Source of the DNA: Pseudomonadota bacterium
Lineage (GTDB): Bacteria; Desulfobacterota; Syntrophia; Syntrophales; UBA5619
NCBI GenBank assembly: GCA_018827585.1
Contig: JAHJXP010000091.1
Location: 1-15,326, forward strand
Direction: 5' to 3'
DNA length: 15,326 bases
The notes below the pieces were generated by a model, which ran no database searches, was not told the DNA's origin, and saw nothing but the letters and a program-made list of their open reading frames with translations. Every line of letters begins with the position of its first letter. Within the stretch, counting starts at the first letter, position 1. Below, one piece after another: positions 1 to 8,711 of the stretch. Both the position numbers and the translations under genes were made by a program.

Positions 1-500
1 TGGAGCTGGGCGATTGTCTTTCCCAGGAAGCTGTTGGGAGGGGCCATTTCGAAGATCATGTAGTCGTCGGAAAGGGGGAGATAATCGATCACGTTGGGTG
101 AGATAAGGCCCTTGGCCACCTTGTGGGCAATCTCCTTTTCCGGGATCATCACCTCCGTTGCCCCCACCTTTTCGAGGATCAGTTTGTGCTCTTCGTTGGG
201 GGCCTTGACGATGATCGTCTTGACCTTCATCTGCCGGAGGTGGAGGGTGATCAGGGTCGCCGCCGCCAGGTCCTCCCCGAAGGAGATGATGACCACGTCG
301 TCCTCCTGAACGCCGATCGCCTCCATGATCTCTCTGTCGGTTCCGTCGGCCAGGATCGCTTTGGTGGAGCAGTCCCTCGCCCGCTGTACCGCCTCTTTCT
401 CCTTGTCGACGGCGATGACCTCGAAGCCGCTCTCATAGAGCTCCTTGACGATATTGAAGCCGAAGATCCCCAGCCCGATGACGACGACCCGCTGTTGCAT
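1..500 (-). CDS. ktrA: KtrA/TrkA-family K+ uptake regulatory subunit (RCK domain), 3' end outside window
   Basis: This is the cytoplasmic, nucleotide-binding subunit that gates a Ktr/Trk potassium channel. The visible 166 residues begin with a Rossmann fold: the glycine motif GLGIFG at residues 9-14 and an acidic residue at the end of the second strand (AVD, D32), typical of NAD(H)/ATP-binding RCK_N domains. From about residue 140 the sequence (VIDYLPLSDDYMIFEM) looks like the start of an RCK_C (TrkA_C) domain. The ATG is preceded by a GGAGG eight bases upstream. It lies 26 bases downstream of the channel gene on the same strand, so the two form one operon. The layout resembles single-RCK KtrA (about 220 residues) more than double-RCK TrkA, but the C-terminus is off the window, so TrkA cannot be excluded. 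The symbol is therefore tentative. Confidence 0.88.
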   Translation of the reverse strand, partial: MQQRVVVIGLGIFGFNIVKELYESGFEVIAVDKEKEAVQRARDCSTKAILADGTDREIMEAIGVQEDDVVIISFGEDLAAATLITLHLRQMKVKTIIVKAPNEEHKLILEKVGATEVMIPEKEIAHKVAKGLISPNVIDYLPLSDDYMIFEMAPPNSFLGKTIAQL

Positions 501-526
501 GGTTCACACCTCCAGGATAACCGATC

Positions 527-1897
527 CTAACCCACCGTGACCGATTCTTCCGCGTATTTTATATCCCTTTTCTCCCTGGAATACCAGGAAAAGGCCAGCG
601 TCAGGGGGCCCACCCGACCTGCGAACATCATCAACACGATCGCCAGTTTCTGAAGATCGCTCAGGTCAGAGGTGATCCCCATGGAGAGGCCCACCGTACC
701 GAAGGCCGAAACCGTCTCGAACAGGTACTCCACGAAGAAATGCCGGTTCTGTTCCGGCAAAAGACCGCTCCCGCCGCCGACAAACAGCAGGACGGACGTA
801 ATCAGGCAGATCGAAAAGGCGGAAGCAAAAATGATCGAAAGCGTCCTTCCCAAGATCTCCCGCGGGATCAGCCGATAAAATACGTTCACCTCATGGCCGC
901 CCTTCATCCGGTTCCATATCATGAGCAGGAGCAGCGTGAAGCTGGTTGTCTTGATCCCGCCCCCGGTCGAGCCGGGGGAAGCCCCGATGAACATAAGGAT
1001 CATCAGCACCAGAATAGTCGCGTTGGTCAGCCCGCCGACATCCACCGTCGTAAAGCCGGCGGTCCGCGCGGTGATTGACTGGAACAGGGAGTCGAGCAGC
1101 CGCGTCTGCCAGGGGACGCCCCTGAGGATATTATCCGCCTCGAACAGATAGAAGAAGACGGCCCCCGCCAGGATCAGGGCGCCGGAGGTCAGAAGGACCA
1201 GCCGGGAATGGAGCGAAAGCCTTTTCCTCTCCCTGTGCCACGCAAGGACCTCCTGCAGGACGATGAAACCGATCCCGCCCAGGACGATCAGCCCCATGAC
1301 GGTCAGATTGACGATCCAGTCCCCCCGGTAGGAATTCAGGCTGTCCGAAAACAGCGAATAGCCGCAGTTGTTGAAGGCCGAGACGGCATGGTAGAGGGCC
1401 CGGTAGAAGGCTGCGGCCGGCGGGTAATCCTGCGAAAAGCGAAGGAACAATAGGAGGGTCCCCGCGGCTTCGCTCAGGAAGGTCAGCTGCAGGACCTTCC
1501 TGACGATCATAAGCAGGTCGCGGCGTGGCGTGTGGAGAAAGGTGGACTGGACAAACTCCCGTCCCTTGAAGGAGATCCCCCGCCCCATCAGGCCGAAAAG
1601 GACGACCGAGAAGGTGATGATCCCCAGCCCCCCGATCTGAAAGAGGGAGAGGGTCACGATCTGTCCGGCAAACGAGAGATCTTTTCCGATGTCGATCACG
1701 GCGAGGCCGGTGACGCATACCGCCGAGGCAGAAGAGAATAGGGCGTCCACGAAACTCAACCGGCCCCGTTGCGCCGCAAAGGGCGTCCGGAGAAGGGCGG
1801 CCCCGATCAGAATCAGCAGGGCGAAGCTGAGGATAAAGATCCTCGGCGGCGTCAAATGCCGGAAAATAGAGACTCTGATGCGATCCGCCGTGCCCAT
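527..1897 (-). CDS. ktrB: KtrB/TrkH-family potassium transporter, membrane channel subunit
   Basis: This 456-residue integral membrane protein should conduct K+ (with Na+ or H+ coupling in the family) across the inner membrane. It shows the four-fold MPM repeat design of the Trk/Ktr/HKT superfamily. Filter-like loops are CVTGL (residues 61-65), AFNNCGYSLF, TARTAGFTTV and SAFGTVGLS, each with the conserved filter glycine. The gating-loop stretch GASPGSTGGGIKTTSF is also present. Length and the N-terminal stretch before the first filter match KtrB better than the longer TrkH/TrkG. The gene precedes its RCK regulator by 26 bases. The start at the ATG at 1897 keeps the first membrane helix, but I see no good Shine-Dalgarno upstream. 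I also see no convincing promoter in the 250 bases before it. KtrB versus TrkH naming is a judgement call; the family is not in doubt. Confidence 0.92.
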   Translation of the reverse strand: MGTADRIRVSIFRHLTPPRIFILSFALLILIGAALLRTPFAAQRGRLSFVDALFSSASAVCVTGLAVIDIGKDLSFAGQIVTLSLFQIGGLGIITFSVVLFGLMGRGISFKGREFVQSTFLHTPRRDLLMIVRKVLQLTFLSEAAGTLLLFLRFSQDYPPAAAFYRALYHAVSAFNNCGYSLFSDSLNSYRGDWIVNLTVMGLIVLGGIGFIVLQEVLAWHRERKRLSLHSRLVLLTSGALILAGAVFFYLFEADNILRGVPWQTRLLDSLFQSITARTAGFTTVDVGGLTNATILVLMILMFIGASPGSTGGGIKTTSFTLLLLMIWNRMKGGHEVNVFYRLIPREILGRTLSIIFASAFSICLITSVLLFVGGGSGLLPEQNRHFFVEYLFETVSAFGTVGLSMGITSDLSDLQKLAIVLMMFAGRVGPLTLAFSWYSREKRDIKYAEESVTVG

Positions 1898-2034
1898 TTG
1901 GCCAACCCGAAACGTTTTAAATTACCGGTTCCGCCATTTCTTACGCCCGCACAGAAAGTCAACTTTACCGTCGGCCCGGCGAATCCCGGATCGGGATCCG
2001 GGACAGGCACCGAGGTCAAAACATGTTAAAATAA

Positions 2035-2060
2035 CTGAATTCCGGCTTTCGCCGGAGTGG
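2035..2060. repeat. REP-like palindromic repeat (GGCTTTCGCC type)
   Basis: The core is TCCGGC-TTTC-GCCGGA (2041-2056), with a short flank on each side. Read on the minus strand it gives the peptide RHSGESRNS, a string that is common in spurious ORFs made from this kind of dispersed extragenic palindrome. It lies in the 250-base gap between lspA and the potassium channel gene. The same gap holds a second palindrome, CCCGGAT-CGGG-ATCCGGG (1985-2002), and a 9-bp inverted pair AGTGGCGAA (2056-2064) / TTCGCCACT (2092-2100). Neither hairpin is followed by a T-run on the minus strand, so I do not call a terminator. No gene or clear promoter is visible in this gap. Confidence 0.5.
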
Positions 2061-2147
2061 CGAAAAACGGCGATTTCCGACTTATTGTAAGTTCGCCACT
2101 TTTGGCGATAGTGCAATCGCCGCACGCTGCCGCCGCCGTGCCTATCT

Positions 2148-2645
2148 TCAGCCACCCTCTTGAGGGCGTTCTTTTCTCCGCCGGAGGAGAATTGCAACCA
2201 TGACAACCGCGCCGGTCGTGATCGCCGCGTCGGCCACATTGAAAGCCGGCCAGTGGTGCGCGCCGACATGGAAGTCGAGAAAGTCGACCACTTCTCCGAA
2301 ACGGACACGGTCGATCAGGTTGCCCACGGCGCCGGCAAGGATCAGGGCCAGGGAAAAGACGAGCGGAAGACTCTTGATCCTTGTGGTCCGAAGGTAGTGG
2401 ATGATCAGAGCAATGGCCGCCGCCGTCACCGCGAGAAAAAAGATAGACCTAAACAGCGGGAAGGCCCCGGCCAGAAAACCGAAGGCGGCGCCGGGGTTCC
2501 GGACATGGGTGATGTTGAAGAACCCCCCGATGACCGCAAACGAATCGTGGACGTGCAGCGTCGAGATGATCCAGGCCTTGGTCAACTGATCCAGGACGAC
2601 CACCACGGCTGCAATTGTCAGAAAAAGGCAATTTTCCCTCCGCAA
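2148..2645 (-). CDS. lspA: Lipoprotein signal peptidase (signal peptidase II)
   Basis: LspA is the inner-membrane aspartyl protease that removes signal peptides from prolipoproteins after lipid attachment. With a TTG start at 2645 the product is 165 residues, the usual family length. Four hydrophobic segments are visible. Conserved blocks are D19-Q20 (VLDQLTK), the N50-P51 block (RNPGAAFGFL), GNLIDR with D112, VVDFLDFH with D121, and FNVADAAI with D139; the catalytic aspartate pair lies among the last three. The TTG is chosen because GGGGAGG lies six bases upstream. Longer open frames reach back into ileS and would add a basic, unconserved tail. The start is 62 bases after the ileS stop, which makes ileS-lspA an operon, a common bacterial arrangement. 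The start codon is the only uncertain point. Confidence 0.93.
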   Translation of the reverse strand: MRRENCLFLTIAAVVVVLDQLTKAWIISTLHVHDSFAVIGGFFNITHVRNPGAAFGFLAGAFPLFRSIFFLAVTAAAIALIIHYLRTTRIKSLPLVFSLALILAGAVGNLIDRVRFGEVVDFLDFHVGAHHWPAFNVADAAITTGAVVMVAILLRRRKERPQEGG

Positions 2646-2707
2646 GACCAGCCTCCCCGCTCCTTTCCCGTACCGACGCTTGCCGCGCGTCTTCCGCCTG
2701 TCGTCCG

Positions 2708-5497
2708 TTAAAGATTCCCCAGGCATCTCCCGCACAGCGTCGGGTGTCCTGCGTTCTCTCCCACCGTCTCGCCGTAGTTCCAGCAGCGGTTGCACTTCTC
2801 ACCCTTGGCCCGGCCCACGCCTACCGCCAACCCTGCGATCTCGGCGCTCCGATAGGCCGCGCCGATCGCCTGTTCATCATCAATTCGGACGTCGGAGACG
2901 ATAAGCAGGGCTTGGAGGTCTTCCCGGTGCGTCGAAAGGAAGGCCCTGAGATTTTCCGGCGCGGCGATGACGACCGCGGCGTCGAGGGAATGGCCCAGTA
3001 CCTTGTTCTGCCGGGCCGCCTCGAGCGCCCTGGCCACCTCCCCCCTGACGGCGATGAGCGTCTTCCATGTTTCCGCCAGCTCCGGCTGGACGTGCGCCTC
3101 GTTCACCTCCGGAAACTGGGCCAGGTGGACGCTTTCGGCCTTGCCGGGATAGTCGGGCAGGGCAAGCCATACCTCTTCCGCCGTGAACGTGAGGATGGGG
3201 GCCAGGAGACGCGCCATGGCCTCCGCGACCGCCATCATCGCCGTCTGGGCCGACCGGCGGGCGCTTGAGGCGGCCTTCGCCGTATAGAGCCGGTCTTTTG
3301 TGACGTCGAGGTAGAGGGAGGAGAGATCCACCGTGCAGAAGTTGTAGAGTGTGTAGTAGACGACATGGAACTGATATTGTTCATATCCCTCGCGGACCCG
3401 GCGGACAACCTCCTGGAGACGGTGGAGGATCCAGCGATCCATCTCTTCCATCTCCCCGTAGGGAACGGCGCCGGTCCCGGGGTTGAAGTCATAGAGATTT
3501 CCCAGGATGAACCTGCTGGTGTTCCTGATCCGTCGATAGGCCTCGACGAGGCGCTTGAGAATTTCCTCGGAGATCCTGATGTCCTCGGTGTAGTCCTCGG
3601 CCGCCACCCAGAGCCGGAGAATCTCGGCGCCGTACTGGTCGATGATCGTCTGGGAGTCGATGACGTTGCCGACGGATTTGGACATCTTCTTCCCCTCGCC
3701 GTCCACGACGAAACCGTGGGTCAGGACGTTCCGGTAGGGCGCCCTTCCCCGCGTCCCCACGGACTCCAGGAGAGAGGAGTGGAACCAGCCCCGGTGCTGG
3801 TCGTTCCCCTCCAGGTACATGTCCGCCGGGGAGCTGAGGTTCGTCCGGCACTCCAGGACGGCGGCATGGCTCACGCCGGAGTCGAACCAGACGTCGAGGA
3901 TGTTCGTCTCCTTCTTGAAGGTCTCCCCGCTGCACTTCGGGCAGCGGGTCCCTGCGGGCAGGAGATCCTTCGGCTCCCGCTCAAACCAGATGTCCGCGCC
4001 ATGCGTTCGGACCAGGCCGACCACCTGGTCGAGGATCTCCTGCGTCATCACTTCACTCCCGCACGCCTTGCAGTAGAACATCGTGATCGGCACGCCCCAG
4101 AGGCGCTGGCGGGAGATGCACCAGTCGGGACGGTTCTCGATCATCCCGTGGATCCGGTCGCGGCCCCAGGCGGGGATCCAGGTCACGGAATCGATGGCGG
4201 CGAGCGTCCTCTTCCGTAGGTCGTTCTTTTCCATGGAGATGAACCACTGCTCTGTGGAACGGAAGATGATCGGCTGCTTGCAGCGCCAGCAGTGGGGATA
4301 GGTGTGCTGCATCTCCATTTCCCCCAACAGGGCGCCAGTCTCTTTGAGCTTCTTTGTGATCGCACCGTTGGCGTCGAAGACGAAACTGCCGGCAAAATCC
4401 TTTACGTCGCCGGTGAATTTTCCGTCGTCGTCGACAGGGGCGTAATTGTCCAGGCCGTACTCCATCCCGATCTCGAAGTCCTCCTGGCCGTGGCCCGGGG
4501 CGATGTGGACGCAGCCGCTCCCGGCGTCGAGGGTCACGAAGGGGGCGAGGATCAGGAGGCTCTCCCTCTCGATCAGGGGATGGCGGCACTTGAGGCCCTC
4601 CACGACCGCCCCCGGAAACTCAGCCAGGATCTCCCAAGGCTCATGAGTGAAACCGAAGGCGTCCAGACAGTGCTCCAGGAGATCCTTCGCCAGGATCAGG
4701 ACCTCGCCTTTCACCTTCACAGCCGCGTAGACAAAGTCCGCATGGAAGGCGATCGCCAGGTTGGCCGGGAGCGTCCAGGGGGTCGTTGTCCAGATGACGA
4801 CGGAGACCTTCTCGCCGGCGAGATTCGGAAGGCGTGCCGAGATATCGGAAATGAGCGGAAATTTTACGTAAATGGAAGGAGTCTTGTGGTCGTGGTATTC
4901 GACCTCGGCCTCGGCCAGGGCCGTCTTGCAGGACGCGCACCAGTAGACGGGCTTCTTCCCCTTGTAGACGCTGCCGTTGAGATAGAGTTTCCCGAATTCA
5001 TGAACGGTCGCCGCCTCATAGGCGTAGTTCATGGTCAGGTAGGGATTTTCCCACTCCCCGAAGACCCCCAGGCGCTTGAACTGTTCGCGCTGGATCCCGA
5101 CGTATTTGTCGGCATAGGCCCGACAGCGGCGCCGCTTGTCGGCCTGGGACATCCCGGTCTTTTGCTCGCCCAGCTCCTTGTCCACCTGGTGCTCGATGGG
5201 CAGCCCGTGGCAGTCCCAGCCGGGGACGTAAACACTGTCGTGGCCGGTCATGTTCTTCGCCTTGATCAGGATATCCTTGAGGATCTTGTTGAGCGCGGTG
5301 CCCAGATGAATGCTCCCGTTGGCGTAAGGGGGGCCGTCGTGGAGGAGGTAAGGCTTGCGCCCCTGCGACTCCTCGCGGATCAGGTCATAGATACACATCG
5401 CGTCCCAGCGGGCGAGCATCTCCGGTTCCCGCTGCGCCAGGTTCGCCTTCATGGGAAAATCGGTCTTCGGCAGGTTCAACGTATCCTTGTAATCCAT
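2708..5497 (-). CDS. ileS: Isoleucyl-tRNA synthetase (class I, bacterial IleS1 type)
   Basis: This cytoplasmic enzyme charges tRNA-Ile with isoleucine and edits misactivated valine. The 929-residue product matches the usual length (about 940). The HIGH-type motif is PPYANGSIHLG near residues 56-66, and KMSKS is at 604-608. The CP1 editing domain shows WTTTPWTLPAN (about 236-246) and GCVHIAPGHGQEDF (about 328-341). The C-terminus carries a four-cysteine zinc site (C902, C905, C922, C925), which marks the IleS1 class. The ATG at 5497 is chosen because CGAGGAGCG lies just upstream and the next residues, MDYKDTLNLPKTDFPM, match the family start; the ATG at 5548 has no such signal. The leader after the groEL terminator is only about 130 bases. 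It holds a weak -35-like TTGAAA (5567-5562) and no T-box. Confidence 0.97.
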   Translation of the reverse strand: MDYKDTLNLPKTDFPMKANLAQREPEMLARWDAMCIYDLIREESQGRKPYLLHDGPPYANGSIHLGTALNKILKDILIKAKNMTGHDSVYVPGWDCHGLPIEHQVDKELGEQKTGMSQADKRRRCRAYADKYVGIQREQFKRLGVFGEWENPYLTMNYAYEAATVHEFGKLYLNGSVYKGKKPVYWCASCKTALAEAEVEYHDHKTPSIYVKFPLISDISARLPNLAGEKVSVVIWTTTPWTLPANLAIAFHADFVYAAVKVKGEVLILAKDLLEHCLDAFGFTHEPWEILAEFPGAVVEGLKCRHPLIERESLLILAPFVTLDAGSGCVHIAPGHGQEDFEIGMEYGLDNYAPVDDDGKFTGDVKDFAGSFVFDANGAITKKLKETGALLGEMEMQHTYPHCWRCKQPIIFRSTEQWFISMEKNDLRKRTLAAIDSVTWIPAWGRDRIHGMIENRPDWCISRQRLWGVPITMFYCKACGSEVMTQEILDQVVGLVRTHGADIWFEREPKDLLPAGTRCPKCSGETFKKETNILDVWFDSGVSHAAVLECRTNLSSPADMYLEGNDQHRGWFHSSLLESVGTRGRAPYRNVLTHGFVVDGEGKKMSKSVGNVIDSQTIIDQYGAEILRLWVAAEDYTEDIRISEEILKRLVEAYRRIRNTSRFILGNLYDFNPGTGAVPYGEMEEMDRWILHRLQEVVRRVREGYEQYQFHVVYYTLYNFCTVDLSSLYLDVTKDRLYTAKAASSARRSAQTAMMAVAEAMARLLAPILTFTAEEVWLALPDYPGKAESVHLAQFPEVNEAHVQPELAETWKTLIAVRGEVARALEAARQNKVLGHSLDAAVVIAAPENLRAFLSTHREDLQALLIVSDVRIDDEQAIGAAYRSAEIAGLAVGVGRAKGEKCNRCWNYGETVGENAGHPTLCGRCLGNL

Positions 5498-5626
5498 GCA
5501 ACGCTCCTCGGGATGGAATTGCTTTGTAAATAACGGAGGAGCTATCACAGTTCCCCGTCGCTTTCAAGCCTCTATTTGTTTTTGCGGACCTGTTCCGGCA
5601 TCCGCAAGCCTTTCCCGGAAACGAAA

Positions 5627-5660
5627 AGGCCCCCGTCGCAGGCATAAACAACGGGGGCCT
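5627..5660 (-). terminator. Rho-independent terminator of groES-groEL
   Basis: A perfect 10-bp stem, AGGCCCCCGT (5627-5636) and ACGGGGGCCT (5651-5660), closes a 14-base loop. On the minus strand it is followed by TTTTCGTTT. It begins 28 bases after the groEL stop. A second small stem (TTGCGGA 5582-5588 / TCCGCAA 5601-5607) lies just beyond it, in the short leader of ileS. Confidence 0.85.
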
Positions 5661-5688
5661 CTGTTTCAATCAATTCGGCCGGGAACGC

Positions 5689-7326
<1,638 letters not shown>

Positions 7327-7358
7327 TTACTGTATCCTCCTTCTATATGATCAATTTA

Positions 7359-7649
7359 TTATTTCTCTATGATGCCGAGGATGTCGTCCTCGCGCATGAT
7401 CAGGCGCTCCTCGCCGTCGATCTTCACCTCGGTCCCCGCATATTTGCCGAAAAGGATCCGGTCGCCCGCCTTGACATCAGGCTTGATCAGCTTGCCGTCT
7501 TCAGTCGTCTTTCCCTTGCCCACGGCGATAACCAGCCCTTCCATAGGCTTCTCCTTGGCGGTGTCGGGAATGATTATCCCCCCCTTGGTCGTCGCCTCCT
7601 CTTCAAGCCGCTTGACGATCACCCTGTCCTGTAATGGTCTGATTTTCAT
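7359..7649 (-). CDS. groES: Co-chaperonin GroES (Hsp10, Cpn10)
   Basis: GroES is the heptameric lid of GroEL. The product is 96 residues, the typical size, and starts with the family sequence MKIRPLQDRVIVKRLEEE. The mobile loop (roughly residues 17-33, EEEATTKGGIIIPDTAKE) contains the hydrophobic III patch that docks onto GroEL. The C-terminal half contains GDRILFGKYAGTEVKIDGEE. The ATG is preceded by AAAGGAG at a ten-base spacing. It is the first gene of the operon; a vegetative-type promoter lies about 70-97 bases upstream of the start. Confidence 0.99.
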   Translation of the reverse strand: MKIRPLQDRVIVKRLEEEATTKGGIIIPDTAKEKPMEGLVIAVGKGKTTEDGKLIKPDVKAGDRILFGKYAGTEVKIDGEERLIMREDDILGIIEK

Positions 7650-7718
7650 GCTTTAACTTCTCCTTTCTTCATTATAATTTAGATTTGCAACTCATCTTAT
7701 GGCCCGGCAGGTTCGCCT

Positions 7719-7746
7719 ATAATAAGCATCTATTCCTTCCTGTCAA
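7719..7746 (-). promoter_or_regulatory. Vegetative (sigma70-type) promoter of groES-groEL
   Basis: The minus strand has TTGACA (7746-7741), a 16-base spacer and TATTAT (7724-7719). The -35 is a perfect match and the -10 matches five of six. The leader to the groES ATG is about 65 bases. I searched it for the HrcA operator CIRCE (TTAGCACTC-N9-GAGTGCTAA) and for a sigma32-type -10 (CCCCAT) and found neither. Confidence 0.7.
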
Positions 7747-7763
7747 GACGTGCCGCACAAATA

Positions 7764-7787
7764 TTTGACGACATCATAAAAGTCCAG
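7764..7787. repeat. Possible relic end of the 164-bp dispersed element
   Basis: TTTGACGAC-A-TC-AT-AAAA-GTCC-A-G resembles the reverse complement of the right end of element C (TTTGACGAC-T-TC-GC-AAAAA-GTCC-G-G), with four substitutions or gaps. About ten bases further on, CTTCGCCCTT also occurs in the element interior. No opposite end is visible, so this would be a decayed or deleted copy. Chance similarity of a short A-rich motif is possible. Confidence 0.3.
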
Positions 7788-7899
7788 TATCTCCCTTCGC
7801 CCTTTCCGGGGTCAGAACCGGAACACCGACTGCAGCGGGCAGACATCCTGCCGGCAGGGCGGGCGATACTACACCCATCGGCCGTTGCCGGCTCTCTCC

Positions 7900-8529
7900 T
7901 CAAGAGGTGATCGGCTTGATCTCCACCGGCGCGCGGCAGAGGGTCTTGAAACGTTCGGCATCCCCGGCGGAGCCGACGATGTCCCCCCAGTGAATCGGGA
8001 TCGCCGCCTCCGGCCGGATGTGATTGACCAGCTCCGCCGCCTCTTCCGCATTCATCGTATAGGTCCCGCCGACCGGCAGGATGGCGATGTCCGCCCGGAC
8101 GGCCTTCATCTCCGGCGAATAATCCGTATCGCCGGCGTAATAGATCCGCTTCCCGCCAATGGTAATGATGAAACCGAGCCATCCCTCCCCCGGCGGATGG
8201 AAAGGCACCCCCGGGCTCCGCATCCGGACGGTGTTGTAGGCCGGCACCGTCTCCACCATGATCCCCTCCACGGTGACGGCCTCCCCCGGTTTGAGCCCCC
8301 GGACGTCCCCCGCCAGCTTTGCCGCGCTGTCGGGCGTGGTAAGGATCACCGTCCCGGGTTTTCGTATCTTCTCCACATCGTCCGGAGAGAGATGGTCATA
8401 GTGACTGTGGCTGATGAGGATCAGGTCCGCCTTCTCGGAGCCTTTGAGTTTCCAGGGATCGATGTAGACGATCTTTTCCCCTTTGATCTTCACGCTCGAA
8501 TGACCGAGCCAGAAAATATTCTCCAGCAT
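7900..8529 (-). CDS. Small metallo-beta-lactamase-fold metal-dependent hydrolase
   Basis: This 209-residue cytoplasmic protein belongs to the stand-alone MBL-fold hydrolases similar to the UPF0173/YtkL group; no substrate can be named. The metal-binding motif HSHYDH is at residues 41-46. Further likely ligands are AGDTDYS (aspartate) and PIHWGD near the C-terminus. The start at 8529 has AGGAGG six bases upstream (8541-8536). A longer open frame to 8661 would be translated from the inserted repeat element A and is rejected. Before that insertion the gene would have started about a dozen bases after the radA stop, so it was probably the second gene of a radA operon and may now be partly uncoupled. 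About 150 bases between its stop and the groES promoter hold no gene or terminator that I recognise. Confidence 0.85.
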   Translation of the reverse strand: MLENIFWLGHSSVKIKGEKIVYIDPWKLKGSEKADLILISHSHYDHLSPDDVEKIRKPGTVILTTPDSAAKLAGDVRGLKPGEAVTVEGIMVETVPAYNTVRMRSPGVPFHPPGEGWLGFIITIGGKRIYYAGDTDYSPEMKAVRADIAILPVGGTYTMNAEEAAELVNHIRPEAAIPIHWGDIVGSAGDAERFKTLCRAPVEIKPITS

Positions 8530-8547
8530 CTCACACCTCCTAAAAAA

Positions 8548-8711
8548 GATGTTCTCGAAAAAAGTTGTTAAAGTGTCAAATCCGGGGCGGCTTCGTAAAA
8601 AGCTCCAGAGGCAAGGCGCGCGAGGCCTGAGGAATGAGGCGTACTTTTTCGTACGCCGCAATGACGAAGGGCGAAGCGCAACGCAGCATATGGACTTTTT
8701 TCGAAGCCGTC
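8548..8711 (+). mobile_element. MITE-like dispersed element, copy A (164 bp), between radA and the MBL gene
   Basis: The ends are inverted: GATGTTCTCGAAAAAAGT on the left, and GACGGCTTCGAAAAAAGT as the reverse complement of the right. A second copy of the end motif (GCGGCTTCGTAAAAAG) lies at 8587-8602. The centre has the hairpin GGCGTAC (8638-8644) / GTACGCC (8651-8657). The element is flanked by AAAAAA on both sides, and the identity extends to 13 bases (8542-8554 and 8712-8724, AAAAAAGATGTTC). Its right end supplies two bases of the present radA stop codon (TGA). It has no coding capacity. Confidence 0.82.

Noticed and set aside
1922..2308. 128-residue minus-strand frame with RHSGESRNSV
   Set aside because: The peptide comes from a REP-like palindrome and the frame overlaps lspA out of phase; it is a repeat artefact.
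4292..5533. 413-residue plus-strand frame (and 3365-4219) opposite ileS
   Set aside because: Shadow frames of a full-length ileS; biased composition and no recognisable motif.
5498..5626. T-box or other riboswitch upstream of ileS
   Set aside because: The leader is only about 130 bases, with one small 7-bp stem and no T-box sequence or antiterminator.
7847..7858. Palindrome CCTGCCGGCAGG downstream of the MBL gene
   Set aside because: A perfect palindrome without a loop or T-run; not a terminator, and a single occurrence.
8530..8661. 44-residue N-terminal extension of the MBL protein
   Set aside because: The extra codons are read from inserted element A, and AGGAGG sits right before the ATG at 8529.
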